From Colius striatus (lineage: Eukaryota; Chordata; Aves; Coliiformes; Coliidae): a stretch of DNA of 64,000 bases. The translations under genes were made by a program, and so were the position numbers. This document shows, one piece after another, positions 49,101-60,900 of this stretch. The notes under the pieces were generated by a model. The model had not been told where the DNA came from. It saw only the letters and a list, made by a program, of their open reading frames with translations, and did not search any database. The stretch is taken from positions 5,321,501 through 5,385,500 of the forward strand of contig NC_084767.1 in the NCBI RefSeq assembly GCF_028858725.1, written 5' to 3'. Numbering within the stretch: position 1 is the first letter of the stretch; each line of letters opens with the position of its first letter.

Positions 49101-50070
49101 CCACAGAAATGAAGATTTCGGTTTTCCTCTCCTAACCGTTTTGTATCCACCATCTGTTTGGAAAACAAAAAGTGACTCAAAAAGTATTAATCCAGAAAGT
49201 TTGATTGCAGACAAGTGTTCCCATCCAAAGCATGCCATGTCATGGAAATTGACCTTTTTTTTTTCATAAGAATTTTGATTTTGAGCCAATTTTCAAAGCA
49301 AATTTTTCAGAGCTGTTCAAAATGGAAGAATATTTTGTTTCATGATTTTGGCTCTGTTTTAACATTGTCATTGTTTTGCTTCTTTAACATCCCTAATGCT
49401 ATTGAACTGCAATACTACTAGCAGCAAAGGTTTACACTGTCCTCTTTCAGTTATTCTAAATGTACTTATTTTTCTATATCCTTCTCTCTTTTTTTTAATG
49501 CAAATTTTTGGGAAATTCATCCCAGCTCCCTGTTTTACCACAGCAACCTGCACCTCAAAGCTCTCTCCAGCCTAGAGAACTAACATCACAAAGAGGTTAT
49601 TCATAGCCATGTTATGTGGCCTCTGCATAACCAACTGTCTCCTGCTTGCTCAGTTTGGCAGGTAAAGGACCTCATCAGCTCCAAGCTCCCTGCTCAGGTG
49701 GAACAGACAATAAGTAAGTAAAAACCTGCTTTAGTTCTGAGGCTTTACAGTTACTTGCTTTTTAGTTATGATACAGAATGCAGCTCTGATTCACACCACC
49801 TTCGAGGAATATGTTTCATCTACTCAAATTGGCAACTGTAAAGCTGGTGCAATATTGCTTGCTAAACAGTGCACAAGCATAAAATTTCACTTGCTTTCTG
49901 TCCCTCAAGTCCAGCAACCATTGATTACTGTCCCAGTAGACTGGGAAGATTGCAATGTTTGAACATTAGAACTATGATATATAAGGAAATAAAAAAGGTT
50001 ACTCACTTGCTAAGCAAAGAAATGCCAGGCTGAGGAGCAAAAAGACACCTGTTATCTTCATGGCAGACAT
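46115..50070 (-). CDS. Secreted single-Kazal serine protease inhibitor (SPINK type)
   Basis: Four exons join in phase: 50007-50070, 47977-47996 (only 20 nt), 46668-46795 and 46115-46160, total 258 nt, 85 residues. Exon 1 gives a signal peptide ([17 protein letters not shown]) resembling that of SPINK1. Exon 2 adds a short linker. Exon 3 and the start of exon 4 form one Kazal domain with all six cysteines: C-x13-C-x7-C-x10-C-x2-C-x17-C. The core reads [12 protein letters not shown], and the chain ends AGPC as SPINK1 and SPINK2 do. By the family rule the reactive-site P1 residue is the second after Cys2, here Lys (C-E-K-L), which predicts inhibition of trypsin-like proteases. Two start codons are possible: the first at 50070, and a second three codons on at 50061 with better context (G at -3) that aligns with the SPINK1 start. 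The exon layout (signal, tiny linker, Kazal, Kazal tail) is the SPINK standard. SPINK genes adjoin FBXO38 in mammals. Which SPINK orthologue this is cannot be decided from sequence alone, so no symbol is given. Confidence 0.9.
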
Positions 50071-50129
50071 GGGTTCTTGACCTGTTTCACAGCCAATCTG
50101 TGCTCTAAGTATTCCAGTACACTTAGCTT

Positions 50130-50180
50130 AACTGTGTGCTCACACATCTGTGAGACCAGATATATATACACACACACATG
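50130..50180 (-). promoter_or_regulatory. TATA-box promoter of SPINK gene, within a microsatellite
   Basis: Read on the minus strand, a GTGTGTGTATATATATC tract (about 50158-50177) lies some 90-100 nt upstream of the start codon. The TATATATA part is a strong TATA box and would place transcription start near 50130-50140 and a leader of about 65 nt. The TATA box is part of a (CA)n(TA)n repeat. Stem-like TCACAGATGTGTGA follows. Confidence 0.6.
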
Positions 50181-52644
50181 AAGAGCAAGAATCCTGATGA
50201 TGAAATCCCTCTTGTAGGGAAGATAATTAGAAGAAGGTGTTGCCCATGGGTAGTATCAGTAAGAATGTCTTCTGTACGACATGAAGGTCATAAGTACTGG
50301 CCAAAGATGAGCGTCACAGCATGGATTGTGTTGATAAAGGAGATGTATTGTGTTTTGGCTAATCCCCTTGCCTAATTAACTCCATTAGTGAGTTCAAGGA
50401 GTGACTCAGTAAGGTGGTTACTTATTGCTGTTCTACTATTGCCATATTGACCCTTAGAGCTGAACACAATTCCCAGGGGAAAAAAAAGGTAATTCTTGCT
50501 GGATGTGTGCCAGAAGATTCCAGTAGAGCTGAAATGCTTAATTACTATTCTTTTGAAATTCTGGAGACCCTTGTCACTAGCTGTGGATAGAAGTGATGCT
50601 GGTTAGTATGGCCATGCACCAATCCTTTTCAAACTGCTGCTTGGAAAAGTGTTTCACATGAATACCTTCACCTTCACACACAGCCCAGAAGATCTCCCAG
50701 TCTTTCAGTGTTCTGCCTTTAAAGTTCCACGAGTTCAGAGATCAGACACAATGCTTTGTGACAGAAGGAGAGAAGATTGCATTTCATTGCCTTGCAAAAA
50801 GAAGCAATGAGTTCAGTGCCGTTGTGCAGCCTCCTGAGTTACTGTCTAGTTTGCTGTCATGCAGACATGCAGAACACCCCTTTGCTAACCCATCTTCTCC
50901 TTTGTTTCCGTTTCCAGCAGAATAGGTGTCATATCATGTGGGATTCTTTAAACAAATCCAACCCAGCAGTGTGTTAGTGACTTATTAGAAAGGCATAGTT
51001 TTCTGGCTTTTGTAATGCAGACACGGGGTAGAGACACAATGGGAAACTCAGATCTGAGTCTTATTCATCTTAATAGATGTCCTCAAACTCCAGTGCCAGG
51101 CTAGGTAAAGATCTGGTTTGAGATGGAGGCTTGGAGATAGGTTTTTAAAAATGCCCTTACTCAAGTGATTCCATCTGAAATTTGTCTTTGTTCTTAACTT
51201 GGACGTCTGTGCATATTCCTGCAAGGTGGAGATCAAAAAAGACAGCCTGGGATTTAAGTTGGAGTTCATCTGGTTTCTGCCGCTTTAGGATGTCAGTGAA
51301 TTTTTTCTTCTGGAAAGCTCAAAACTTTTCTGAAATGGAGAATACCCAGGATGTGTTTGTTGGCTGGTGGATAATTACCAACATTAGGCAACAGGAGCAA
51401 AACCCCAAGACAACCCAGGAGGTACTCCTGGTCTACCATACTATAGTTGTGAGCAAACAAGACTCTTGAGGATAGCTTGAAACTATAAAACTGCAACTTG
51501 ACAGAACACGCAAGTTCCTTGACATGGGTATGAGGAAATCTGCCACGTTGGTTCCATTCTTTTGCCTAATACGGTGCTACAGAGTGTACTGTCTGAAGCA
51601 AGCTCAGTGTCCATCCCATCTTGTCCTTCTAATGGAAGAATATAAACTTTTGAAGTTATGGGAAGACTTTCTGAGGACTAGTGGAGAAAGGGAGGGCTTT
51701 TGGAGGCTGGAAGGGGCTAATGAGGAAGGCAGATTTTGGGTCAGATTATTCTCAGCGTTTGAAAATTGCCTGGCTGTTGAAAGACTCCTGATGCTTATCC
51801 TGTGCCACGTAGCAGGAAAGCCATGCTGGGAATGTTTTATTTCTGGTAATGTTAATGTGTTTTGATGATGGCTTTTGCACCCAATTCAGATTCATTTTCT
51901 AAGCAGTGGACCATAAGCTTTGTAGGGCTTGCCCAAACCACTCAGAAGGGAAGGGTGCAGTTCTGGTGAGAAGTTGTGACATATTGTCACATGTTGCAAA
52001 TAGCAGCTCCCTACAAGCAGGGCACAGCAGAGGGTCAGCTGAAGTTCTGGAGATTTTTGCATTTTGAAATATCAAAGCTGTCTTGAAGCTTGGAGAAGAC
52101 AAATGCCATATATAGAAAACAATAGTCTGTTTCACTTTCTGCTGTGGGGTAAAACTCGTGTTTAAAATCTCAGGACGAAGTTCAGTAAAAAAGCAATGCC
52201 ACAAGGCATTTTCTGTAACTCCATCTTAAAAGGATATCGAAGGATCTCTGTATCTATATGCTTGGCTTTCACAGTTGACCCTGGAGAAAACAGAACTGGA
52301 AGGAGTTTAACTGAGTTAACTGAGTTTAACTTAAAAAATGCTTCATCCCAGGTGCCTTTCTGTCAAGACTTGCAGAGGCTTGTTGTTTGTCCTGGTAGTC
52401 TTCATATGGAGCTGGTCTGACAACCTCAGATCTATCATCCTCAGGTAGACCAAAGACTCATCTCAGTCAGAGTGCTGTCTTCAAGAACATTCAGCAGCAG
52501 ATTGAGAGGAGAATAGAGTGGTTCGTCTCTTGGTGAACAAGTTGAACATGAGTCAATGGTTTGCCTCAGTAGCGAACAAGCTCAGTTCTGCCTTCTGGGC
52601 TGTATTAGTAAGAATGTAATTATCAAGTCAAAACCATCATTATT

Positions 52645-53148
52645 TCCCCCTGTTCAGCATGTATCTGGCTGCATCTGGAGTTCTGTGTACAGTTCTGGGC
52701 TCCCCAGCAAAAGACAGATACTGAAATACTGGATCGAATCCAGCAAAGGACCACCAGGGTGTTTAGAGGGAAGAAACACATCCTACTAGGAAAGACTGAG
52801 AGAAGTGGTTTGTTTGGTCTGAAGAAAGAAGGCAAAGCCATGTTGTCTTCAGCTACTTTACAGGGGTGTACAGAGAAGACAAGAGCCAGACTCTTAGAGG
52901 TGCCCAGTGAAAGGAAGGGAGAGAACAGTGCAAATTGCAGCAAGAGAAACTCCAGTTACATATAAGGAAAACAAATTTCACAATGAGAGTAATCAAGCTT
53001 TGTAACAGGTTGCCCAGAGAGATTACTGGAGATATTAACAAATGTTCTAAACTGGCCATGGTCTTGTAGTGGGGTGGGAATGTGGGGAACCAGGTGAGCT
53101 CCAGAGGTTCGTTCCAGCCTGAATTGATTCTGTGGTTTTCAAGGCTGA
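52645..53148 (+). mobile_element. Old, diverged CR1 LINE copy
   Basis: About 500 bp resembling the CR1 3' region on the plus strand. Recognisable pieces run in order: ctggagttctgtgtacagttctgggctcc, then a run ending in cagcaaaggaccacc, then aggttgcccagagaga and gttcgttccagcctgaattgattctgtggtt. It is more diverged than the other CR1 copies here and carries many indels, so it is an older insertion. Confidence 0.75.
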
Positions 53149-55128
53149 ATGTTAGCTGTTGCTGACAGTGAGCTGCTTAGGGACTTCGTGGCATATTCTA
53201 TTTGTCCTTATGAGTTAACGCTTCTAGATTTGGCAATAGGGTAGCACATTGGGTTCATTTGAACTACTTGAATAAAATGATGTTTGTTGGAAAGCAAATG
53301 TTCAGATCTATTTAGTAATAACTGCTTCCCAGAGTCAGATGAGTGAGGCCTCTTTACCATTCCCAAAACTAAGGCTCAAATTTATGGTAAATATTCTGGT
53401 TGGAAAAAAATATGAGGGAAATTTTGGCCTCATCAGCAAAACCAGACTGGCTTCCATTGAGCTGGGAGGTGCTGTTTGAATAGCTGCATGTTAATTTGGG
53501 CCTCTGACAGTTTTCTACTTTTATCATTCTATCTTGTCTTTTCCCAACTTCTTACCTCTTCAAATTGTTATTTTGAAGAAGAAAAAGCAAGTCCTTGGTG
53601 AACAAATGTTTACTTCCTTTAGTGGGGCTGTTACATCTGATGGAATACTAGTGCATTTTTTTTCCATCCCAATTTGATATATTGCTTCTATTTTTGGAGC
53701 CCCAGATGGAGCACAACTGTGATGCCAAATATGTTGCTGCAGCACATCATTACTTAAGTGCCTGTTTCATTCTGCATGGGAGGATGTTATGTGGCTGCAT
53801 TCCAAAAAGCATTGATGTAAAGTAGTTTGTTCCCATTCATATGATGGAGTCCCTCACATTGAGGCCATTAAGAGTGCTGAAAAAATGGCACATAGAATAG
53901 ATAAAAACCATATTCTCACCATATTGTATAGCTGGGAAGAATGTACAAGCCAAGACATGGGTGGGAATTCAGATCCCTTAGCGATTCCAGTGTGTGTTTA
54001 TACACAACCCAGTACACAGGCTCCTTCAGTTTAACTGTGTGTGGGTGGGTAAGGTTGTCCACCCATGGGCAATTAATGGATCTTGCTCAATGGAAGATTT
54101 GAGAATGAAGTGATGTCTTTCTTAAGGCATCAAACTATGCCAAGACATTTGGGTATTTGCCTGAAGGAAGGTGAGTTTCCCATTTTCCACACCTTAAGAA
54201 AGATCAAAGGAGCTTTTCTTTAAAATTGCAGGTGTCAAGCTGGGACAGATCCTAGCTGAAGGTTTCATATGTTATTTTAGAAAGTAAAAAAAAAAAAAAC
54301 CCTAATCCAATACCATGACTTTGCAAAAAGCTTCAGATGATTTTTGTTCTTTGTATCTTCTGATCTCTTTAAGGTAAATCACGAGGCTGTGATACCTACC
54401 ATTGTGCAACTGGCTTGTGAATCCTTTGAGTTACTTAGTGTCATACCACTGATGTTTCTGAATGACTTGATTCTTCAGAGAAACAGGCATTAACACAGCA
54501 CAGAAGGATCTGGACAGTAAGCATGACTAGGAGTTAAAAAATTTGCCTTATATTTTAACATGTTATTTCCAGGTGTTTATCACTTTGAAGTTCCATCACA
54601 CTGAAGCCTGTCGAACTGAAATATTTGAGGAGAGGTTTCTTAGCTTTGCTCATGGCTCAGAACAAGGTTAGAGGTCAGACAGTGTTTGTGCCTTCATTAA
54701 AAACAGAACTTTTACAAAATAAAAGCTACACCTACTGAAGAATTGGGTAAAGAGGAAGATCAACCTAGAAGGAAGGGTGGATATGAAACATTTGAACTTG
54801 AAATCTATGTTCTCTCACGGAACCCCTAATCAGGCACAAGCTTATTTTTACTTTTTGCTGCCAGCAGGTGCCTACTCACCCTGCCCCAGTAAGGGAAGCA
54901 GTTAGAGGTTAGGGAGCTCCTCCTGCAATCTATTAGTGCCTCATTAAGTACAGCAACTATTTGTAAAGCATTCTTTAAGATGAGGACCACCCACAAAAAA
55001 GCCCTGGAGGGAATTAGTCAGTTTCTGTTCAGTGCAGATTTAGGGAGGTGTGGTAGGCAAAACCTAAAGCCACAAGTTGAATGATAATATGAATAGAAAG
55101 CTGGAGGAGTTGGCCTTTCCCAGAGACT

Positions 55129-55144
55129 GGGGGGGGGGGGGGGG
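55129..55144. repeat. G16 homopolymer
   Basis: Sixteen consecutive G on the plus strand in otherwise ordinary sequence. It is a strong G-quadruplex candidate and a likely site of length polymorphism or sequencing error. Confidence 0.95.
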
Positions 55145-56334
55145 TGTAAAACAGGGGTCCAGCAGGAAACCTGTTATGTGTCTATCTGATTAATGATTCT
55201 TATACCATAGAGGCCTTGGGAGTAAACCCTATCATGATGCTATTTCAGAAGCCTTGATTTTGCAATCTGAAGCGGAAGGGTGCAATTTTGGACATTGTGC
55301 AGCCTGATTGACACTGTGCATTGTGACATTTATAAGATTATTTGCAGTGCAACAAGGGGAAGAATAAAGACAGAAAAGAACAAGGATTAACTGATAGACC
55401 AACTCTTATTTTCTTGACTGGATGGAGTACCTTAGGGAATGTTAGTGCACAGACCTACTGTAGTGAATATTTGTGCTGTTATAGTAATACCTTTTTATAC
55501 AATCTAGAGAGTTCTTCAGAGATGGGAGACTGACAATTTCTACAGCAGATATTCAGAGGCACTTGGATCCACAGAAGGCTCAGGAAATGGGCAATCAAGG
55601 ATTGGAGCCAGCTTTATGTCTTAGAGAGCAGCCATCTCACAATTTACCTAATTTCTGCAGAAAAGGAGGCAGTTTCAAGCTGTGCCTTGTTAATCTTCTG
55701 AAGAGTCTTAGACAATGTCTTTCCTCACTACTGGCTCCTCGTTACTTCATGATCTATGCCAGAAAAGCCTCTGGTAGGGAGGCTTAACTCACTGGATCAT
55801 GGCACAGAAAGGGATGTTCCTCTGAAGGTCATAGACCAATACAGTCTTTGTGAGAATGCTTGCAGATCTAGCTGGAGTATCTCTGAGACTGAAAACTAGG
55901 CTGAATCAAAGTTAATGAGAGGTTTCAATGTTGCCAGGGTTTCAACCCAGATATCTGAACAACAGGAAGGTCCTGCTGATTCTGAACACTCTACCAACAG
56001 TATTAGGGAGAAACCTCAGAGACATCAAGATACATGTCAGCCTGGTTTCAGTTGCAAACCTCCTGACCACAAAGACCCCGTGAACTTCAGTGTACTCTTA
56101 GACTTCAAAAGAAACAAAGACTTTGTAGTCTGAGAAGAGGGTTTCAAAGAGACTGCTGACTAACAGACAGCACTTTTTGTGCTGTCTTGTACAGCTTTAC
56201 ACACCATGAATTTGGCAGCATTAATCAGAAAGCATTCTCCCTGTAGACACTGCCTCAGAAGCAGTGTGTAATATTCTGGTAGGAAAGAGTGATATTAATC
56301 ATTCTTCTTAAAAGACCAAAAGTAGATCAAATTT

Positions 56335-57991
56335 TCTTGTTTTCAAATGTATTTATTATTAGCTCCTTTGTAAAATAAGCACAGTAAATTGCATTTATAG
56401 CAGAAATAAGATGTGTTAACAAATACTATCAGCACTTGTAGCTAGATTATCAAGACTTTTCTGAAATATCAGATACTTCCCACAGTCCAATGTTTAAATA
56501 TCTTAAACTACACCCATTGCTAAGACTGGAAAAAAAGGAAGCATGGTCACGATGGAAGTCTTTCTCTAATTTCAGTAATTCTGTAGCAGGGATTAAGGCC
56601 TAAATCCTCAAAGATATTTTAATGTATTTTGCCCTTGTAAAGTCAGGACTTTGGTGTTTTGACAGAAATGTACAGGACTCAACACATGCTTCTGCTTCCT
56701 TCCAGACCTGGGGACTTACACTGTAAGTAGTTCAGAACCAGGACTTGAGGGTTTTTTCCTAAAGTTCTGTTAAGGCACCTATAACATGTTGCAGTAGAAG
56801 GGAAATACTTCCAAAATTAACTATAAAAATCTGTGTTCTAAAACTCTAACTTCAATTAGATGCTCAACATCCACATATAAAACGTTACCAACTTCTCTCT
56901 GAAATGTCAGATAAACTGGAGCTAAACTTGTAAATGATTGATGCTGCCTTGGTTTCAGTTGCAGATTCCTGACTACTTGTGCCCTGTGGTTTTGCCTGTG
57001 GCACAGCAGCTCTGAAGTAATTTTATTGTCAGGAAACCACTGCAAGAGATGCACTAGGTACACCCGGGTCACTGAAAAAAAGGCCTCTAATGATCACAAG
57101 AAAGGGAGTTTTATCTGGCAGGTGTTCTGTTCAGCTACTGACTCCCATTTCCTTTCAGGCTCTTGAGAGGTGGCAACAGGACTCTGTCAACCTCAGCATC
57201 TCAAAGCTGCCTCCACGCTAGCACTCCCATTGCTTCCACTGCAGCTTGGGTTCAGCTGCAAGTGTAGGGCTTTGAGAGTGGTTGATCTCTCAAGCAAGAG
57301 CCATTTTCAGTGTTCGGCAGCTGGGCATCAGCATGATGTAAACACAGACAGCTGACAAAGGGCAGCAGCTAATATTGCTAGGAATCTGAACTTGCAATTC
57401 CTTCTTTTACTAAATCATCAAGCCAGACAATGAGGATGACCTAGCACATGACACACAGCTGCCTCATGCAGCAAAGGCTTTCTATGCTGACACATTTCAA
57501 CAAAATAAATACAAATAAATAATTAAATAGTGAATCAGTTAAATAATGGAATAATAAAGCAGTTCTTTCAGTAAATTACTCTCCAAATAAATTAACACAT
57601 GAAACAGTTTGAATAGCATCTGCCACCACCTGGCATTGCCAAGTCATGTCAAGTCAATAAATAACAATAAATAAAGGAACAAATAAATAAATAAATAAAT
57701 AGACACAATACAATAATATGCAGAACCTACAAAAAGAGCTGACAGCACTGTATCAAAACACCATACATGTTAATATAACATGATGTATGCTAAAGGTGTT
57801 ACTCAGATCTAGGGAATTAAGAAGACCTGCTGAAATCAGGATCATAATAATCTATTGCAAAAAACATATGGTATGGCTTCTTCTTAATCTCAAATGCAGA
57901 TTTTTCTTCTAATTATGCTTCTATTCTTGTTCTGAATCATTCTTTGCTTTCTTCAGGAGCCCTGTGCCATTCTCCTAGAATCTCTTACTGG
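56335..57991 (-). other. IL12B: IL12B 3' UTR (approximate end)
   Basis: The last exon begins at 57995 after a good acceptor (tttcctttcttgtattttacag on the minus strand). Its first four bases complete the stop, so nearly all of it is untranslated. No canonical AATAAA other than those inside the ATTTA tract was seen before about 56352-56357; a variant ATTAAA lies near 56617-56622. A UTR of about 1.4-1.65 kb is inferred, similar in scale to mammalian IL12B. It carries an AU-rich element at 57.5-57.7 kb. Confidence 0.6.
57500..57702 (-). promoter_or_regulatory. IL12B: AU-rich element in IL12B 3' UTR
   Basis: On the transcript strand this stretch carries at least a dozen ATTTA pentamers: four overlapping copies at 57684-57700 and others near 57668, 57658, 57588, 57572, 57540, 57524, 57516 and 57506. 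Such clusters in cytokine mRNAs bind TTP/ZFP36 and HuR and set message half-life. On the plus strand alone it would look like a simple (AAAT)n repeat. Confidence 0.75.
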
Positions 57992-60900
57992 TTATCTGTA
58001 AAATACAAGAAAGGAAATTTACTGGAGAATTATTTTGCTCAGACCTAGGTTTGTAATCCATTTCTCCATAAAGCTTTGCTGGTCAGAACTATCTGGTGAA
58101 ATGCCACCACTCAATTTCTCTAAAGGACTCCGGACCACACAATGCAAGGCTCAGAAATCCTGTCTGGTGGGGATCAACTGATGAGAATTAGGCACCTTTA
58201 CCAAATGTCCTTCAGTTCCCAATGGTATCTGCAAGTGCCCCTGTACCAATCAAGTCTGGATCCACAGAGCACTCTGATCTCTTTTCAAGTGTTTCCAGTA
58301 CAAGTTTACAACTTTTCAACAGTGTGACTTAGGAAACTTGGAGGTCAGAGAGATTTGCATTTACATCTAACTGAAAAAAAAAACCCATCTGAAGTTACAA
58401 AACTGAAGAGAGGAACAGGATAAAGAAATCTGCATCATTCTTTTCGGTGTTGATCTGAAGAAAGCTATTTCCATTTTTTAAAATATGTCCTGACCTGGAC
58501 TGAGGGTGATTTAGAGCTGTCAGAGAACAGTAAACAATTCCCAGCCATTCCTAGGACTAACAGAAGCTGCTAATAGTATCTCTTTCTCATAGCAAATATC
58601 TCCTCTCTCTCACTCTCTTTCTGCACGTATCTCCTCTTTCTCTTACTCCCTCATTTTACTGATAGAACTTGGCTGTATGTGGTTGTCTTGTATTTGGATG
58701 CTCAACCTTGATTCATAAGCTATCAATGAACAGAAAGGATTAAAATCATCATGGGTTACACTAGCAACAGCCAAATGCTCATACATATCTTAAAGAGTAT
58801 TTTATAATCACCTAGTTAGGTAGAACCCTACCCATGACCACGAACCTCCATCTATTGTTTCCTCTCTAAGTGAAGTCTAATTGTTTCCTCATTTTTTGTT
58901 GTGTTTTTAATGGAGTCGTCACGTAAAGAGCCCAACACATGTACGTGTTTATTCTCTTACTGATAGTTCATGAACAAAAATGTTCAGGAGACAAAAATGG
59001 TTATATCACAGAATCTTAAGGGTTGGAAGGGACCTCGAAAGATCATCCAGTCCAACCCCCCTGCCAGAGCAGGACCACCTAGAGTAGGTCACACAGGAAC
59101 TCGTTCAGGTGGGTTTTGAATGTCTCCAGAGAAGGAGACTCCACAACACACCTGGGCAGCCCCTTCCAGTGCTGGAAATGTGTAATAAATGAGTATTTAA
59201 GAAGCAGAAGGCACGCATGGCCTCCCTGCTCTCCTAGATAAGGAATCATCCCTGCTCCTCCAGCAGAAAGTTCTTTGGTTCTTACCTGCACAGCGAAGAC
59301 CACTCACTCCAGGATGAATTGTAATAGCGATCCCTGGCCTGCACAGAGATCTTGTCTTTCGGGCCAGCTGATGGAATCTGAAGAGACTGCTCATCGACAT
59401 CGTAGACCTATGAGCAAGGCACAGATCCATCAGCCAGTCGTAAAGCAAAACATAAAGTGCCAGACATTGCAACCAGCACACCTGACTCAAAACCCCACTG
59501 TATTCCGTGCCGAAAGCACCAAGCGTCACCAAAGCCATCGGGGCCCGGGAGAGCCTGAGCCTCCGGAGGAGCAAAACAGAAAGTGCACTGTGCAGCGCTG
59601 TGAAGTGATCCAAGCCCCAGCAGAAGCAGCCCTAAAGCAAAGGGTTTATTGGTTTACCTGCCTTTTTCCCCGTCCCCTTCCCCTCCCAGCACGGGGCCGC
59701 GCGCTGCGCCCCGACGGGCGCCACCAGGCGGCGCCGAGCCGCGGACACCGGGAGCGCGCCCCCTGGCGGTGCGGCCTGGCTCCGCGCCCGGCCCCGGCGC
59801 TCTGCGGGTGACACACTGACGCCATCGCCACCCTGCGTTTGCTTTTCTGCCCTCTGCCCTCTGCTCAGCCGCTCTCTGTATTTCTTTCCCGTTCTGCTGT
59901 TAATTTCTTTGCCATCCCCGGCAAATCGCTGGGCTGCTGTTGTAAACCCTTCTGTGTGCCCGTGAGCAAAGGAGGCAAAACCATTTTGTGATTTAAAGCG
60001 AATAGCAATGCTTAGTTATCAATTAACTGGAAAGCGAGTGGCAAAGACACTTTGCCAGTCTCCACTGAAATGCTACCAGATGAGCCAGCAATGTGCCCAA
60101 GAGGCCAATGGCAGCCCGGGATGTATCAAGAAGAGTGTGGGCAGCAGGTCAAGGGAGGTTCTTCTCCCTCTCTACTCTGCCCTGGTGAGGCCTCATCTGG
60201 AGTCCTGTGTCCACTTCTGGGCTCCTCAGCTCAAGAGGGACAGAGAACTGCTGGAGAGAGTCCAGCACAGGGACACCAAGATGATCAGGGGAGTGGAGCA
60301 TCTTTCATACAAGGAAAGACTGCGGGAACTGGGGCTGTTTAGTCTGGAGAAGAGGAGACTGAGGGGTGATCTTATTAACAGTTATAAATATCTAAAGGGT
60401 GGGTGTCAGGAGATTGGGACATCCTTTTTTTAGATTGTATCTAGCAACAGGACAAGGGGTAATGGGATGAAGCTGGAACACAACAAGTGCCATTTAAACA
60501 TAAGGAAAAACTATTTCCCTGTTTCAGTGAGGGAGCCCTGGCACAGGCTGCCCAGAGGGGCTGTGGAGGCTCCTTCCTTGGAGGTCTTCAAGACCCACCT
60601 GGACATGTTCCTATGTGACCTGATCTAGGTGACCCTGCTTCTGCAGGGGGAGTTTGGACTGGATGATCTCTAAAGGTCCCTTCCAACCCTACCATTCTAT
60701 GATTCTATGATTCCTATTTGCCAACTCACCTATAAGGAAAGTCTGAGCTACCCATGTGCAAACAACATACAAGGAAATCAGAGCAACAGATCCTAGACTT
60801 CTTGATTTGGAAATGGGGATTTTCCCACATTAGGACCCACACAGCCTATTAAGGAATTAGTAAATACCTTTCTAATGTAAGCACAGCTATGCAATGCTGG

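Larger units (their letters stand above)
50200..56330. other. Intergenic between SPINK gene and IL12B
   Basis: No gene recognised. Short frames here show neither splice-linked partners nor family motifs. An old CR1 copy lies at 52.65-53.15 kb and a G run at 55.13 kb. The longest frame (113 codons from 51524, plus strand) looks like chance. Confidence 0.6.

Noticed and set aside
51524-51865. 113-codon plus-strand frame
   Set aside because: No splice-linked partners, motifs or recognisable family; consistent with chance.
57500-57702. Plain AAAT microsatellite
   Set aside because: Its position and strand within the IL12B 3' UTR favour an AU-rich element, although slippage may have added copies.
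59197-59613. 138-codon minus-strand and 178-codon plus-strand frames near the IL12B WSEWS exon
   Set aside because: Wrong frame or strand relative to the spliced p40 exon; the plus-strand one also benefits from the stop-poor GC islet.
60008-60433. 141-codon plus-strand frame as a possible host gene
   Set aside because: It is the end of the CR1 reverse transcriptase, followed by the CR1 tail.
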